Of a stretch of DNA of 28,378 nt, positions 1 to 7,328 are shown one piece after another. Location of the stretch: IMG/VR virus record IMGVR_UViG_3300030060_003274, positions 1 to 28,378 of that record; one strand, given 5' to 3'. The notes beneath the pieces were generated by a model. It made no database searches. It saw nothing but the letters and a program-made list of their open reading frames with translations, and was not told where the DNA came from. The DNA is from a virus. The position numbers and the translations under genes are program-made. Positions within the stretch are counted from its first letter, which is position 1. Each line of letters opens with the position of its first letter.

Positions 1-98
1 GCAATAGAAGAAAACTTTATTGCACTAAACAAACAACAAATACTACTTAAAGAAGTAGACAAAGAAAAGCGCATACTTATGGGTGCTGCTTTAGTGCC
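1..98. repeat. Terminal direct repeat, left copy
   Basis: The first 98 bases are identical to 28280-28377. The next base differs: T at 99 and A at 28378. This is the usual sign of a contig that closes on itself, giving a unit of about 28,279 bp. It could instead be a short true terminal redundancy of the packaged DNA, but the repeat lies inside the protease coding sequence, which favours assembly overlap of a circular or circularly permuted genome. Confidence 0.95.
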
Positions 99-1485
99 TA
101 ATAAACAAATTTACAGACGCAACGAAAAAACGAACGATGAATACTACATATACTTTAGTAAAGACACCGTACGCAAAGCTTCAGAATTATTCTTTAAGCG
201 TTCTAACCACAAAAACGCAACCTACGAACATAAACAACCTATTAAAGGAACTACGATTGTAGAAAGTTGGATTGTCGAAAACACGAAAAAAGATAAAAGC
301 GCACACTACGGCTTAAACGTACCAGAGGGTACTTGGATGATCAGTATGAAAATTGATGATGAAGAACTATACAACAAAGCAAAAGAAGGCGAAATAAAAG
401 GTTTTAGTATTGAAGGATATTTTGCAGATAAATACGATATGACTAAAGAAGAAAGCTTTGAAGACTTTGAAAAGAAAATGCTTGTTGAAGAACTTAAAGA
501 ACTTCTACAAAAACAAGAATTAGAAAGTTATAGCGACTATCCAGATAGTGTAAGCAACAATGCAAGGCGAGGACGTGAATTGAACAAAGCAGTAGGCAAC
601 AAGTGTGCCACAAATATAGGCAAGGCTCGTAGTGCCGACTTATTGGCAAAACGTCCTTTGTCAGTAAGTACAATTAAGCGTATGTTTTCGTATTTAAGCC
701 GTGCAGAAACTTATTACGATGCTGGTGATAAAGAATCTTGTGGTTATATTTCTTATTTGCTATGGGGTGGTAAATCGGCAAAGACTTGGGCAGAATCTAA
801 ACTAAAACAAATAGAACGTGAAGACTTGGCAAGTATGTTAATCGATGACAACTTTGCGATCATAGATGACCGACTTGCCTATTCTTCTGAGGCTATGGCA
901 CAAAAAGCAGCTAAAGATTTAGGTGTTGAAGGTATACACGAACACGAATACGAAGGTAAAACTTGGTATATGGTTGGCGAAACGCACGAAGTAGATTTGT
1001 ATGGTAAATGTCCAAAGGGCTACGAAAAGAAGAACGGTAAGTGCGTCAAAAAAAAAAGTAAGTACGCAGAAGTAGGACCAAGAGGCGGAGTAAAGCGAAG
1101 CAAAAAAGCACCTAAAAGCGACACACCAAATCCAAAACCAAAAGGCAAAGGAAGTGCAAAAGGCGATGCTGGCACAAGTAGAGGTGCAGTTGTAAGCAAG
1201 GCAGACGAAGAAAGTTTACGCAAAAAGAGTAATGAATTTAACGAAAGGTACAAAAACAAACTTGGCTACGGTGCAAATGTAGGTGCTTTAAAAAGTGTAT
1301 TTCAAAGAGGTTTAGGTGCGTATAATACAAGTCATTCACCAACCGTTAAAAGTGCAAAACAATGGGCTATGGCAAGAGTAAACGCTTTTTTGTATTTACT
1401 TAAAAACGGAAGACCACAAAACGCAAAATACACAACTGATTATGATTTGCTTCCAGCTAAACACCCAAAAAGTTCTAAGAAATGA
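1..1485 (+). CDS. XkdF-like prohead maturation protease (3' part; N-terminus at the window end)
   Basis: This is the downstream part of a gene that starts at 28202 and crosses the circular junction; joined, it is 520 aa. It resembles the XkdF-type serine protease family that matures phage capsids. The candidate nucleophile is Ser162 in GFSIEGYF and the candidate histidine is His103 in TYEHKQ (joined numbering), separated by the family-typical PEGTW segment. After the protease come three further pieces: a helical block with SNNARRGRELN and ISYLLWGGKSA; a short CPKGYEKKNGKCVKK motif; and a basic C-terminal block starting at VGPRGGV and containing QRGLGAYNTSHSP and WAMARVNAFLYLL, which resembles DUF5824-type domains. 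Fusion of the protease with these modules is much longer than a bare prohead protease. The stop overlaps the next start (ATGA). It is the first head gene of the circle. Protease assignment is good; roles of the C-terminal modules are unknown. Confidence 0.82.
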   Translation, partial: AIEENFIALNKQQILLKEVDKEKRILMGAALVPNKQIYRRNEKTNDEYYIYFSKDTVRKASELFFKRSNHKNATYEHKQPIKGTTIVESWIVENTKKDKSAHYGLNVPEGTWMISMKIDDEELYNKAKEGEIKGFSIEGYFADKYDMTKEESFEDFEKKMLVEELKELLQKQELESYSDYPDSVSNNARRGRELNKAVGNKCATNIGKARSADLLAKRPLSVSTIKRMFSYLSRAETYYDAGDKESCGYISYLLWGGKSAKTWAESKLKQIEREDLASMLIDDNFAIIDDRLAYSSEAMAQKAAKDLGVEGIHEHEYEGKTWYMVGETHEVDLYGKCPKGYEKKNGKCVKKKSKYAEVGPRGGVKRSKKAPKSDTPNPKPKGKGSAKGDAGTSRGAVVSKADEESLRKKSNEFNERYKNKLGYGANVGALKSVFQRGLGAYNTSHSPTVKSAKQWAMARVNAFLYLLKNGRPQNAKYTTDYDLLPAKHPKSSKK

Positions 1486-1622
1486 GAAAAAAAAGAACAA
1501 AAGAAACACAAGGTAAAGCTACAGGTAAAGGCGGCAAAAGAGGTTGCTTATGTAAAGACAACACATACAGCCCAAAGTGTTGTGACGGCACACTTCGAGC
1601 GCAAGGCATAGGCAAGGTTTAA
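1482..1622 (+). CDS. Small basic cysteine-rich phage protein (46 aa)
   Basis: The start codon overlaps the protease stop (ATGA at 1482-1485), so translation is probably coupled. The 46-residue product has a very basic N-terminal third (MRKKRTKETQGK) followed by GCLCKDNTYSPKCCDG and a short AQGIG segment. The four cysteines in a C-x-C...CC pattern suggest metal binding or a compact disulphide fold. From memory, similar tiny proteins recur next to head genes in Bacteroidota phages, but no function is established. It is likely a minor head component or assembly factor, inferred from position only. The ORF is real by overlap, codon use and cysteine pattern. Confidence 0.72.
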   Translation: MRKKRTKETQGKATGKGGKRGCLCKDNTYSPKCCDGTLRAQGIGKV

Positions 1623-1650
1623 GACAAAAATGAAACAAACAATTTAATAT

Positions 1651-1667
1651 AAAGTTATTATAGTATG
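1651..1667 (+). promoter_or_regulatory. Late start motif, copy 1
   Basis: AAAGTTATTATAGTATG, where the final ATG is the start codon of the next gene. Close copies stand at 4587, 20836 and 28188, always before structural genes that do not overlap their upstream neighbour. It may be a phage-specific late promoter giving a near-leaderless message, or a translation start element suited to Bacteroidota ribosomes. Confidence 0.5.
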
Positions 1668-2060
1668 AATACACATAGAGCCGTTCGGCAATATTTAGCA
1701 AAAGAAGAAAACAAGACAGAGTTAGCTTCTGAAAAAGTAGAACTTGGAATTGACGACTATCAAAGATATTTAAAAGAATCATTTGCAATAAGAAAAAAAA
1801 TCGAATCAGCAGTAAGTGAGTTTGTTTCTGTAAAAAAACAACTTATAGCAATAAAAAACAATGCAAGTAAATTAAGTGTAGAATCTTCACAAATACAAAA
1901 AGAAGCAGAAGCACAAGCTACTAAAGATGTTAAAGCTGCTAAAGAATTAGGAATAAACGATGCAGTTATAATGAAACCATACAAACAAGTTGTAAAAGAT
2001 ACTGACGACAACATAAAAATAGTTGAAAGAATCGTAAAACAATTAGGTGGTATAAGATAA
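1665..2060 (+). CDS. Coiled-coil head-operon protein of unknown function
   Basis: This 131-aa, highly charged, almost fully helical protein lies between the protease/Cys-rich pair and the scaffold. The middle (about residues 35-90) is rich in Lys, Glu, Ser and Ala in a heptad-like pattern, which suggests a coiled coil. There is no signal peptide, membrane segment or catalytic motif. The ATG at 1665 is chosen because it directly follows the AAAGTTATTATA motif. Position among capsid assembly genes suggests a minor scaffold, head decoration or assembly chaperone, but this is inference; I do not recognise the family. Confidence 0.75.
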   Translation: MNTHRAVRQYLAKEENKTELASEKVELGIDDYQRYLKESFAIRKKIESAVSEFVSVKKQLIAIKNNASKLSVESSQIQKEAEAQATKDVKAAKELGINDAVIMKPYKQVVKDTDDNIKIVERIVKQLGGIR

Positions 2061-2084
2061 ACACGAATAATAAATAAATAAAAA

Positions 2085-2744
2085 ATGAAAGATAATTCAA
2101 TACTAAACAAAGTAAGAGAACTTCTTGGAATGGAAGTGAAACTTGAAACAAGAAAGTTGGACGATAGCACAACAACAGTAGAAGCAGAATCGTTTGAAAA
2201 AGGCGAACAAATTATGATCGTAACAGAAGACGAGCAAAAAATTGCGTTGCCTATGGGTGAATATAAAATGGAATCTGGCGAAATGCTTATTGTAAAAGAA
2301 GAAGGTATTATTGACGAAATAAAAGCCGAAGAAAAAGAAGAAGAAGAAGTGATTGAAGAAGATGCTAAAAAAGAAGAAGAAATGTACGAAGAAGAAGTAG
2401 AAGCATCTGAAGAAGTTAAGCCAGTCAAAAAGACTGTAGAATCAATTGTAAAAGAAACTTTCTTTAGTGAAATAGAAGCTTTGAAAACAGAGAACGAAGA
2501 ACTCAAAGCAGAAATTGAATTGCTTTCTAAAGTATCTACTGACGAAAACACGAATGCAGAAGTAGAAACTACAGAAGAAGTAAAAGAAGAAGTAGAATTA
2601 GCAGCAGAAGAAACAATAGAAGAACCAGCTGCAAAACCTATTACACACAATCCAGAGAACAAGAAAAAGACGAACCACATACAATATAGTGCAAATCGTC
2701 AAAGAACGACTTTAGATCGTGTAATGGAAAAATTAAGCAAATAA
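2085..2744 (+). CDS. Acidic capsid scaffolding-like protein
   Basis: This 219-aa protein ends 27 bp before the major capsid gene, the usual scaffold position. It begins with a small folded-looking domain (about residues 1-80), continues with an extreme Glu/Lys run (about 80-110), a predicted coiled coil (ALKTENEELKAEIELLSK, about 140-158), a second acidic stretch, and ends with a basic tail (NRQRTTLDRVMEKLSK). Acidic coiled-coil body plus a short basic C-terminus that could bind the coat protein matches phage scaffolds in general. The upstream XkdF-like protease would be expected to remove it during maturation. The start follows an A-rich leader typical of Bacteroidota genes. Function is inferred from composition and synteny. 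Confidence 0.72.
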   Translation: MKDNSILNKVRELLGMEVKLETRKLDDSTTTVEAESFEKGEQIMIVTEDEQKIALPMGEYKMESGEMLIVKEEGIIDEIKAEEKEEEEVIEEDAKKEEEMYEEEVEASEEVKPVKKTVESIVKETFFSEIEALKTENEELKAEIELLSKVSTDENTNAEVETTEEVKEEVELAAEETIEEPAAKPITHNPENKKKTNHIQYSANRQRTTLDRVMEKLSK

Positions 2745-2771
2745 ATTATTAATAAATAAAAAACAAAAACA

Positions 2772-3695
2772 ATGGCAGTATCATTGACATCAACCTATGC
2801 GGGTGAATTTGCGGGGAAATATATTTCTGCGGCTTTACTTTCGGGTTCAACATTAGAAAACGGATTGGTAACGGTTTTACCAAACGTAAAGTACAAGCAA
2901 GTACTTCAAACAGGTTCTTTAGGGAGCATCGTAGCTAACGCAACTTGCGACTACACGGCTTCTGGAACTTTAACTTTGGCAGAAAAAATTATTGAGCCAG
3001 AAGAATTCCAAGTAAATTATGACATCTGTAAAAAAGATTTGATTAGTTCTTGGGAAGCAGAACAAATGGGCTTTTCTGCATTTGACAATTTAGCACCTTC
3101 ACTTTCTGATTTCGTTATCGGATATACTGCTGCTAAAGTAGCTGCACAAGTAGAAACAACTATTTGGAGTGGACAAACTGCAAACGCTGGAGAATTTGAC
3201 GGATTCTATTACTTGGCTACTGCTGGTGGTTCTGGATGTGTTGCCGTAACAGGTACTTCTGTAACTGCTTTAAACGTAATTGACGAAATGGGTAAAGTAG
3301 TTGATGCTATTCCAACGGCAGTTTATGGTAAAGAAGATTTATATATCTACGTTGCTCCTAACGTAGCTCGTGCTTACATCCGTGCTTTGGGTGGATTCGG
3401 TGCTAACGGACTTGGTGCTAACGGTGTAAACAACGAAGGAACAACTTGGTTTACTAACGGTGCATTGTCATTCGATGGTATTCCTGTAGTAGTTGCACAA
3501 GGTCTTCCAGCTTCTTCTATGATGGCAGCACAAAAGTCAAATATGTTCTTTGGAACAGGACTTCTTTCTGACCACAACGAAGTAAGAGTATTGGATATGG
3601 CAGAACTTGACGGATCACAAAACGTAAGAGTAATTATGCGTTTTACTGGTGCCGTTCAAATGGGAATTAATTCAGACGTAGTTATATACGCTTAA
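2772..3695 (+). CDS. Major capsid protein (HK97-like expected)
   Basis: A 307-aa protein directly after the scaffold. It is rich in Ala, Gly and Val, has few charged runs, and shows capsid-like features: an N-terminal arm (residues 1-50), a FDNLAPSLSDFV region near residue 105, a Gly/Asn-rich loop around 205-225, and an ordered C-terminal beta region ending in VQMGINSDVVIYA. Codon use differs visibly from most neighbours (more GCT, GTA, GGT and TTC), as expected for the most highly expressed gene. An A-rich leader precedes the ATG and a strong terminator follows. The call rests on position between scaffold and tail tube, length and composition; no literal signature motif is visible. Confidence 0.85.
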   Translation: MAVSLTSTYAGEFAGKYISAALLSGSTLENGLVTVLPNVKYKQVLQTGSLGSIVANATCDYTASGTLTLAEKIIEPEEFQVNYDICKKDLISSWEAEQMGFSAFDNLAPSLSDFVIGYTAAKVAAQVETTIWSGQTANAGEFDGFYYLATAGGSGCVAVTGTSVTALNVIDEMGKVVDAIPTAVYGKEDLYIYVAPNVARAYIRALGGFGANGLGANGVNNEGTTWFTNGALSFDGIPVVVAQGLPASSMMAAQKSNMFFGTGLLSDHNEVRVLDMAELDGSQNVRVIMRFTGAVQMGINSDVVIYA

Positions 3696-3713
3696 TATTA
3701 ACCAGAATTAAGG

Positions 3714-3743
3714 AAGGGTAGGTAAAAGTGCCTACCCTTTTTT
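3714..3743 (+). terminator. Rho-independent terminator after the capsid gene
   Basis: AAGGGTAGG (3714-3722) pairs perfectly with CCTACCCTT (3731-3739) across an 8-nt loop, and six Ts follow. It lies 22 bp before the tail tube start, so it either ends a capsid-dominated message or is partially read through to set the ratio of capsid to downstream products. Confidence 0.88.
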
Positions 3744-3765
3744 ATTCATAAAAACTTTTAACAAA

Positions 3766-4338
3766 ATGAGTTGTGATATTACAAACGGTAGAGTTGAAGA
3801 ATGCAAAGATTCGGTTTCTGGATTAAAAGCCATATTTTTTGCAAATTTCGACGATTTATCGACAGACACTATAGACTATAGCGATACAAATGTAGACGTT
3901 ATAGACGGATGGCATCCAACTGCTGCTCTCTCTTTATTCAAATATGAATTAAAATCTAATGAGAACAGCTTTACAACGGCGATTCAAACATCACGTGACA
4001 ATGGTACTACATTCTTTGAGCAGACCTTACAAATTTCTTTAAAGAAACAAGACCAAGCTATGCACAAGAATATTAAACTACTTGCATACGGTAGACCAAG
4101 AATCATTGTGCAGACTATGACAGATCAATTCTTTTTAATGGGATTGGCACAGGGTTGTGACACAACTGCTGGAGAAATTTCTTCTGGTGCAGCACTTGGC
4201 GACTTTAACGGTTACAAATTAACTTTTGTAGCGAGTGAAGTTCTACCAGCTAACTTCATAAACATTTCAACAGAAACTGCTTTGAAGGCTGCATTTTCAG
4301 ATTCTTCTGGTGCAGATGCGACAATCGTAACAACGTAA
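3766..4338 (+). CDS. Major tail tube protein (likely)
   Basis: A 190-aa protein placed between two terminators immediately after the capsid gene, which suggests separate high expression. It contains GLKAIFFANFDDL near the start, a central NGTTFFEQTLQISLKK segment and LLAYGRPRIIVQTMTDQFFLMG, then GYKLTFVASEVLPANF near the C-terminus. From memory this arrangement matches tail tube proteins of flavobacterial and Bacteroides siphoviruses. The short alternating beta segments fit a tube-protein fold. The start lies in an A-rich context. Confidence is good for a structural protein and moderate for tail tube specifically. Confidence 0.75.
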   Translation: MSCDITNGRVEECKDSVSGLKAIFFANFDDLSTDTIDYSDTNVDVIDGWHPTAALSLFKYELKSNENSFTTAIQTSRDNGTTFFEQTLQISLKKQDQAMHKNIKLLAYGRPRIIVQTMTDQFFLMGLAQGCDTTAGEISSGAALGDFNGYKLTFVASEVLPANFINISTETALKAAFSDSSGADATIVTT

Positions 4339-4364
4339 GGTTTTTCTTTTCCTTTCATAATGTA

Positions 4365-4392
4365 AGAGGCACTTTTCGGAGTGCCTTTTTTT
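4365..4392 (+). terminator. Rho-independent terminator after the tail tube gene
   Basis: AGGCAC (4367-4372) pairs with GTGCCT (4381-4386), extended by a T:A pair inside the loop, and is followed by seven Ts. It isolates the tail tube gene from the portal operon. Confidence 0.88.
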
Positions 4393-4603
4393 GTTTATAT
4401 ACTAATCAAAAGTTTTGTTTAGATTTATGACTTTTTAGTTTAATAGCATAACGCAAGTTTTTAATATGTGCGTAAGTGAGCAAAGTAGAAAGTTCGTTAG
4501 AACGCACGAAAACGCATATTTGGGCATTTGTATAATTCGTTTTTTATTACTATGGAAACACGAAATAAAAACAAAAAAACAAAAAAAAAGTTATTATAGT
4601 AGA
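4393..4603. other. Intergenic region before the portal operon
   Basis: About 210 bp without a convincing gene. It contains TTTTGTTTAGAT, also present at 17045-17056 ahead of the sigma-like gene, an inverted repeat GTGCGT (4468-4473) / ACGCAC (4502-4507), an A-rich stretch, and then the late start motif. An in-frame extension from 4466 is possible but its residues look like chance translation. This is the longest gene-free stretch in the window and a likely site of regulation. Confidence 0.55.
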
Positions 4604-4606
4604 ATG
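4587..4606 (+). promoter_or_regulatory. Late start motif, copy 2
   Basis: AAAGTTATTATAGTAGAATG, ending in the start codon of the gene at 4604. The first 15 bases equal copy 1 at 1651; the start codon is three bases further away. It decides the start at 4604 over the upstream ATG at 4466. Confidence 0.5.
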
Positions 4607-4936
4607 ATTATTTTAACTACAAGTGGAGTACAACAGACGTTTAGTTTCATACCAAGAAGCCAAACCTACGACACTTTAAATTTAACAGACGAACAACTAA
4701 ACACAACCGTAGCCGTAACAATCCAAGCAAGTACAAATGGTGACTATTACGATACAATTAGTGCCGTGTTTTCGTTAAAAGAAGGACACTTCTATAAGCT
4801 TGAATTAAAAAACGGTAGCACGGTAGTTCATAAAGACAGAGTATTTTGCACCGACCAACCTGTAGCAACCTATTCAGTAAACAACGGACAATACACAAGC
4901 CAAGCATCGAATAACGAATTTATAATCTATGAGTAA
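4604..4936 (+). CDS. Small beta-rich structural protein of unknown function
   Basis: A 110-aa protein preceding the portal gene and overlapping it by 8 bp. It is predicted to be mostly beta strands (TVAVTIQASTNGDYYDTISAV, FYKLELKNG, NEFIIYE), like an immunoglobulin-type or decoration fold. It has one cysteine and no membrane segment. The ATG at 4604 is preferred to the one 46 codons upstream because the late start motif abuts it and the upstream translation is basic and low in complexity. Coupling to the portal suggests a head or neck component. I do not recognise a named family. Confidence 0.7.
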   Translation: MIILTTSGVQQTFSFIPRSQTYDTLNLTDEQLNTTVAVTIQASTNGDYYDTISAVFSLKEGHFYKLELKNGSTVVHKDRVFCTDQPVATYSVNNGQYTSQASNNEFIIYE

Positions 4937-6713
4937 GGATATACACATATTAGAATTAGCTGCCTACGAGCAACCAACGATCACAGAAAGTAAACGCGAA
5001 GATTGGGTGGAATTTGGTGATGACAATAACTACTACCAATTCTTAATTGACTGTTACACAAATAGCACCACACAAAACGCTATTATAAACAACACGAATC
5101 GTTTAGTATACGGAAAAGGTTTAAGCGCTTCAGATGCTTCAAGAAAGCCAAATGAGTACGCTGCTATGATGGCTTTGTTTAGCAAGAAATGCACACGACA
5201 TCTTGTAAGCGATTTGAAGCTATTAGGACAATGTGCTATGCAAGTCATATACACGAAAGACCGAAAGAAGATAGCACAAGTAGAACATATACCTGTACAA
5301 CTTTTAAGAGCCGAAAAGTGCAACGAAGATGGCAAAGTAGAAGCTTACTATTATTCAGATAATTGGCAAGACACTAAAAACTATAAGCCACAAAGAATAC
5401 CAGCTTTTGGAACTTCAAAAGAACCGATTGAAATCTATTTTTGTAAGCCCTATTCCGTCGGTTTAAAGTACTATGCACTTCCAGACTATATTGGTTGTTT
5501 ACCTTATTGCACACTTGAAGAATCAATAAGCGAATACTTAATTAACGAAGTAAATAATGGCTTTAGTTCACGATCAGTTATAAACTTTAACAACGGACAA
5601 CCAAGTGACGAACAACAAAGACTAATAAAAAGCAAAGTTTTAAACCAACTGACAGGAACACAAGGCGAAAAGGTTATTGTTAGTTTTAACAACAACGCAG
5701 AATCGAAAACAACGGTTGATGCGATGCCTGTAAATGATGCACCAGACTTATACGCAACACTTGCAGAAGAATGTTTAAGAAAAATAATGCTTGGTAACAA
5801 TGTTACTTCGCCTTTATTATTCGGGATCGCAAGTAGTAACGGCTTTAGTTCCAACGCCGATGAATTAAAAGATTCTTTTATTCTTTTTGACAATATGGTA
5901 ATTCGACCTATGCAAGAACTTCTATTAGATGCGTTTGATGAAATACTTGCATATAACGGCATAGCTTTGAACTTGTACTTTAAAACTTTAAAGCCTTTAG
6001 AATTTACTGATTTGAGTGGTATGATGGATGAAGAACAACTCGAAGAAGAAACAGGTTTAGAATTAAGTGGCGATTATGTAGGTAAAGCTTTAATTGAATT
6101 AGGCGAACAACCTAAAGAAGATTGGTTGCTTATTGATGAGTTTGAAGTGGACTACGATTTAGACGAAGAAGAAAACACGCTATTATCAAGCGACATAAAA
6201 ACGAAACTAACTTTTAAAGACAAATTAGTAAATCTTGTTTCAAGTGGTACGGCTTTTCCAAACGCAAAAAGTGAGCAAGATAAAGTAATAGACGGACTTA
6301 AATTTATTACAAGATATGTTTACGCTGGGGAACTACAAAAAAACACAAGGGCTTTTTGTCGTAATATGTTAAGTGCAAATAAAATATACCGTAAAGAAGA
6401 CATTATAAGAATGGGTAGCACTTATATGGGCGATGCTTACACGAACAAAGACGGTAGACAAGTTGGATGGGGAAAAGGTGGTGCTTTAAGCTTTTCACGG
6501 TGGTTATACAAGGGCGGAGGTAACTGCCATCACAGATGGAACAAACAGGTTTATGTAAGTTTTGAAGGCACAGGAATAGATGTTAAATCGCCTTTAGCAA
6601 ATCGTGTAGCAGTTCGTAAAGCTGAAAAGTACGGTTATAAAATTAAAAACGACAAGTTAGTAAGTCAAAGACCAATTGATATGCCTAACAGAGGATTTAT
6701 AAAAAAGCAATAA
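4929..6713 (+). CDS. Portal protein with C-terminal Mu-F-like domain
   Basis: A 594-aa protein. Residues 1 to about 370 look like a phage portal: an N-terminal WVEFGDDNNYYQFLIDCY segment, NRLVYGKGLS, a stretch discussing side interactions (VEHIPVQLLRAEKC), and a long helical region ending in PMQELLLDAFDEIL, as in portals that form the dodecameric DNA gate. The C-terminal part from about residue 410 differs: it has an EENTLLSSDIKTKL linker, then RAFCRNMLSANKIYRKEDI and KGGGNCHHRW. The Cys...Cys-His-His arrangement resembles the C-terminal motif of Mu gpF-type minor head proteins, so the gene may be a fusion of portal and minor head protein. Unusually it lies after the capsid gene. Portal call is good; the F-like part is inferred. 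Confidence 0.82.
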   Translation: MSKDIHILELAAYEQPTITESKREDWVEFGDDNNYYQFLIDCYTNSTTQNAIINNTNRLVYGKGLSASDASRKPNEYAAMMALFSKKCTRHLVSDLKLLGQCAMQVIYTKDRKKIAQVEHIPVQLLRAEKCNEDGKVEAYYYSDNWQDTKNYKPQRIPAFGTSKEPIEIYFCKPYSVGLKYYALPDYIGCLPYCTLEESISEYLINEVNNGFSSRSVINFNNGQPSDEQQRLIKSKVLNQLTGTQGEKVIVSFNNNAESKTTVDAMPVNDAPDLYATLAEECLRKIMLGNNVTSPLLFGIASSNGFSSNADELKDSFILFDNMVIRPMQELLLDAFDEILAYNGIALNLYFKTLKPLEFTDLSGMMDEEQLEEETGLELSGDYVGKALIELGEQPKEDWLLIDEFEVDYDLDEEENTLLSSDIKTKLTFKDKLVNLVSSGTAFPNAKSEQDKVIDGLKFITRYVYAGELQKNTRAFCRNMLSANKIYRKEDIIRMGSTYMGDAYTNKDGRQVGWGKGGALSFSRWLYKGGGNCHHRWNKQVYVSFEGTGIDVKSPLANRVAVRKAEKYGYKIKNDKLVSQRPIDMPNRGFIKKQ

Positions 6714-6714
6714 T

Positions 6715-7215
6715 ATGGCAACGGCGTTATTAATAACAAGAGATGATGTAGTAAGATACACAAACGTAAACGGAAACGTAGACGTAGATAAATTCATACA
6801 GTTTGTTCTTATAGCACAAGATATTCATATACAATCTATGCTTGGCACAAAGCTACTTGAAAAGATACAAGCAGACATAATTGCTGGTACTTTAGCTAAT
6901 CCGTATTTATCGCTTCTAACGACTTATGTAAAGCCGTGCTTAATACACTTTGCAATGGTTGAATACTTGCCTTACGCAGCTTATACGGTGGCAAATAAAG
7001 GCGTATATAAACACGGAGCAGAAAATAGCGAAACGGTAAGTAAAGAAGAAGTAGATTTTATGATCGAGAAACAACGACAAACGGCTATGCACTACAAAGA
7101 AAGATTTGTAGATTTTATTTGTAACAATAGTGCATCGTTTCCAGAGTATAACGCAAACGAAGGCGAAGATATGTTTCCTAACGATAGTACAAATTTTACA
7201 GGTTGGTGTATATGA
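6715..7215 (+). CDS. Head-tail connector/adaptor protein (DUF6712-like)
   Basis: A 166-aa helical protein one base after the portal stop. The opening LLITRDDVVRYTNVNGNVD and the following FIQFVLIAQDIHIQSMLGTKLLEKI match, from memory, the DUF6712 family of Bacteroidota phages, generally treated as the gp6-like connector below the portal. The middle helix (LLTTYVKPCLIHFAMVEYLPYA) is a core helix rather than a membrane segment. Position after portal supports a connector role. The stop overlaps the start of a tiny ORF (ATGA). Confidence 0.78.
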   Translation: MATALLITRDDVVRYTNVNGNVDVDKFIQFVLIAQDIHIQSMLGTKLLEKIQADIIAGTLANPYLSLLTTYVKPCLIHFAMVEYLPYAAYTVANKGVYKHGAENSETVSKEEVDFMIEKQRQTAMHYKERFVDFICNNSASFPEYNANEGEDMFPNDSTNFTGWCI

Positions 7216-7328
7216 AGAAAAGAAAGTATACTATAAAAAAACGAAACATAATTCGTTTACAAAAGTTTTTAAACAAATTAGAAGATGGCAGACATAAAGA
7301 TAAGTGCGCTAACGGCAAAGAGTGCTAA
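7212..7328 (+). CDS. Possible tiny basic protein (38 aa)
   Basis: The start overlaps the connector stop (ATGA), and the frame stays open for 38 codons, ending inside the next gene. The product (MKKRKYTIKKRNIIRLQKF...) is very basic and ends in CANGKEC. ATGA coupling is the normal style of this genome, which favours a real gene, but 44 bp overlap with the fibre-like gene and small size leave doubt. No function can be proposed. Confidence 0.4.
   Translation: MKKRKYTIKKRNIIRLQKFLNKLEDGRHKDKCANGKEC

Noticed and set aside
1760-2680. 306-codon open frame on the minus strand, Ser- and Phe-rich
   Set aside because: It is the mirror of the Glu/Lys-rich scaffold and coiled-coil genes; GAA/AAA codons read backwards give Ser/Phe. 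It overlaps two well-supported genes and has no own start context.
3714-3743. Capsid terminator as a target of the 12986 RNA
   Set aside because: The shared complementarity is only 6-7 bases and also explained by each hairpin's own pairing, so I keep it as a remark and not as a claim.
4466-4603. N-terminal extension of the gene at 4604
   Set aside because: The extra 46 residues look like translated intergenic DNA, and the late start motif marks the ATG at 4604.
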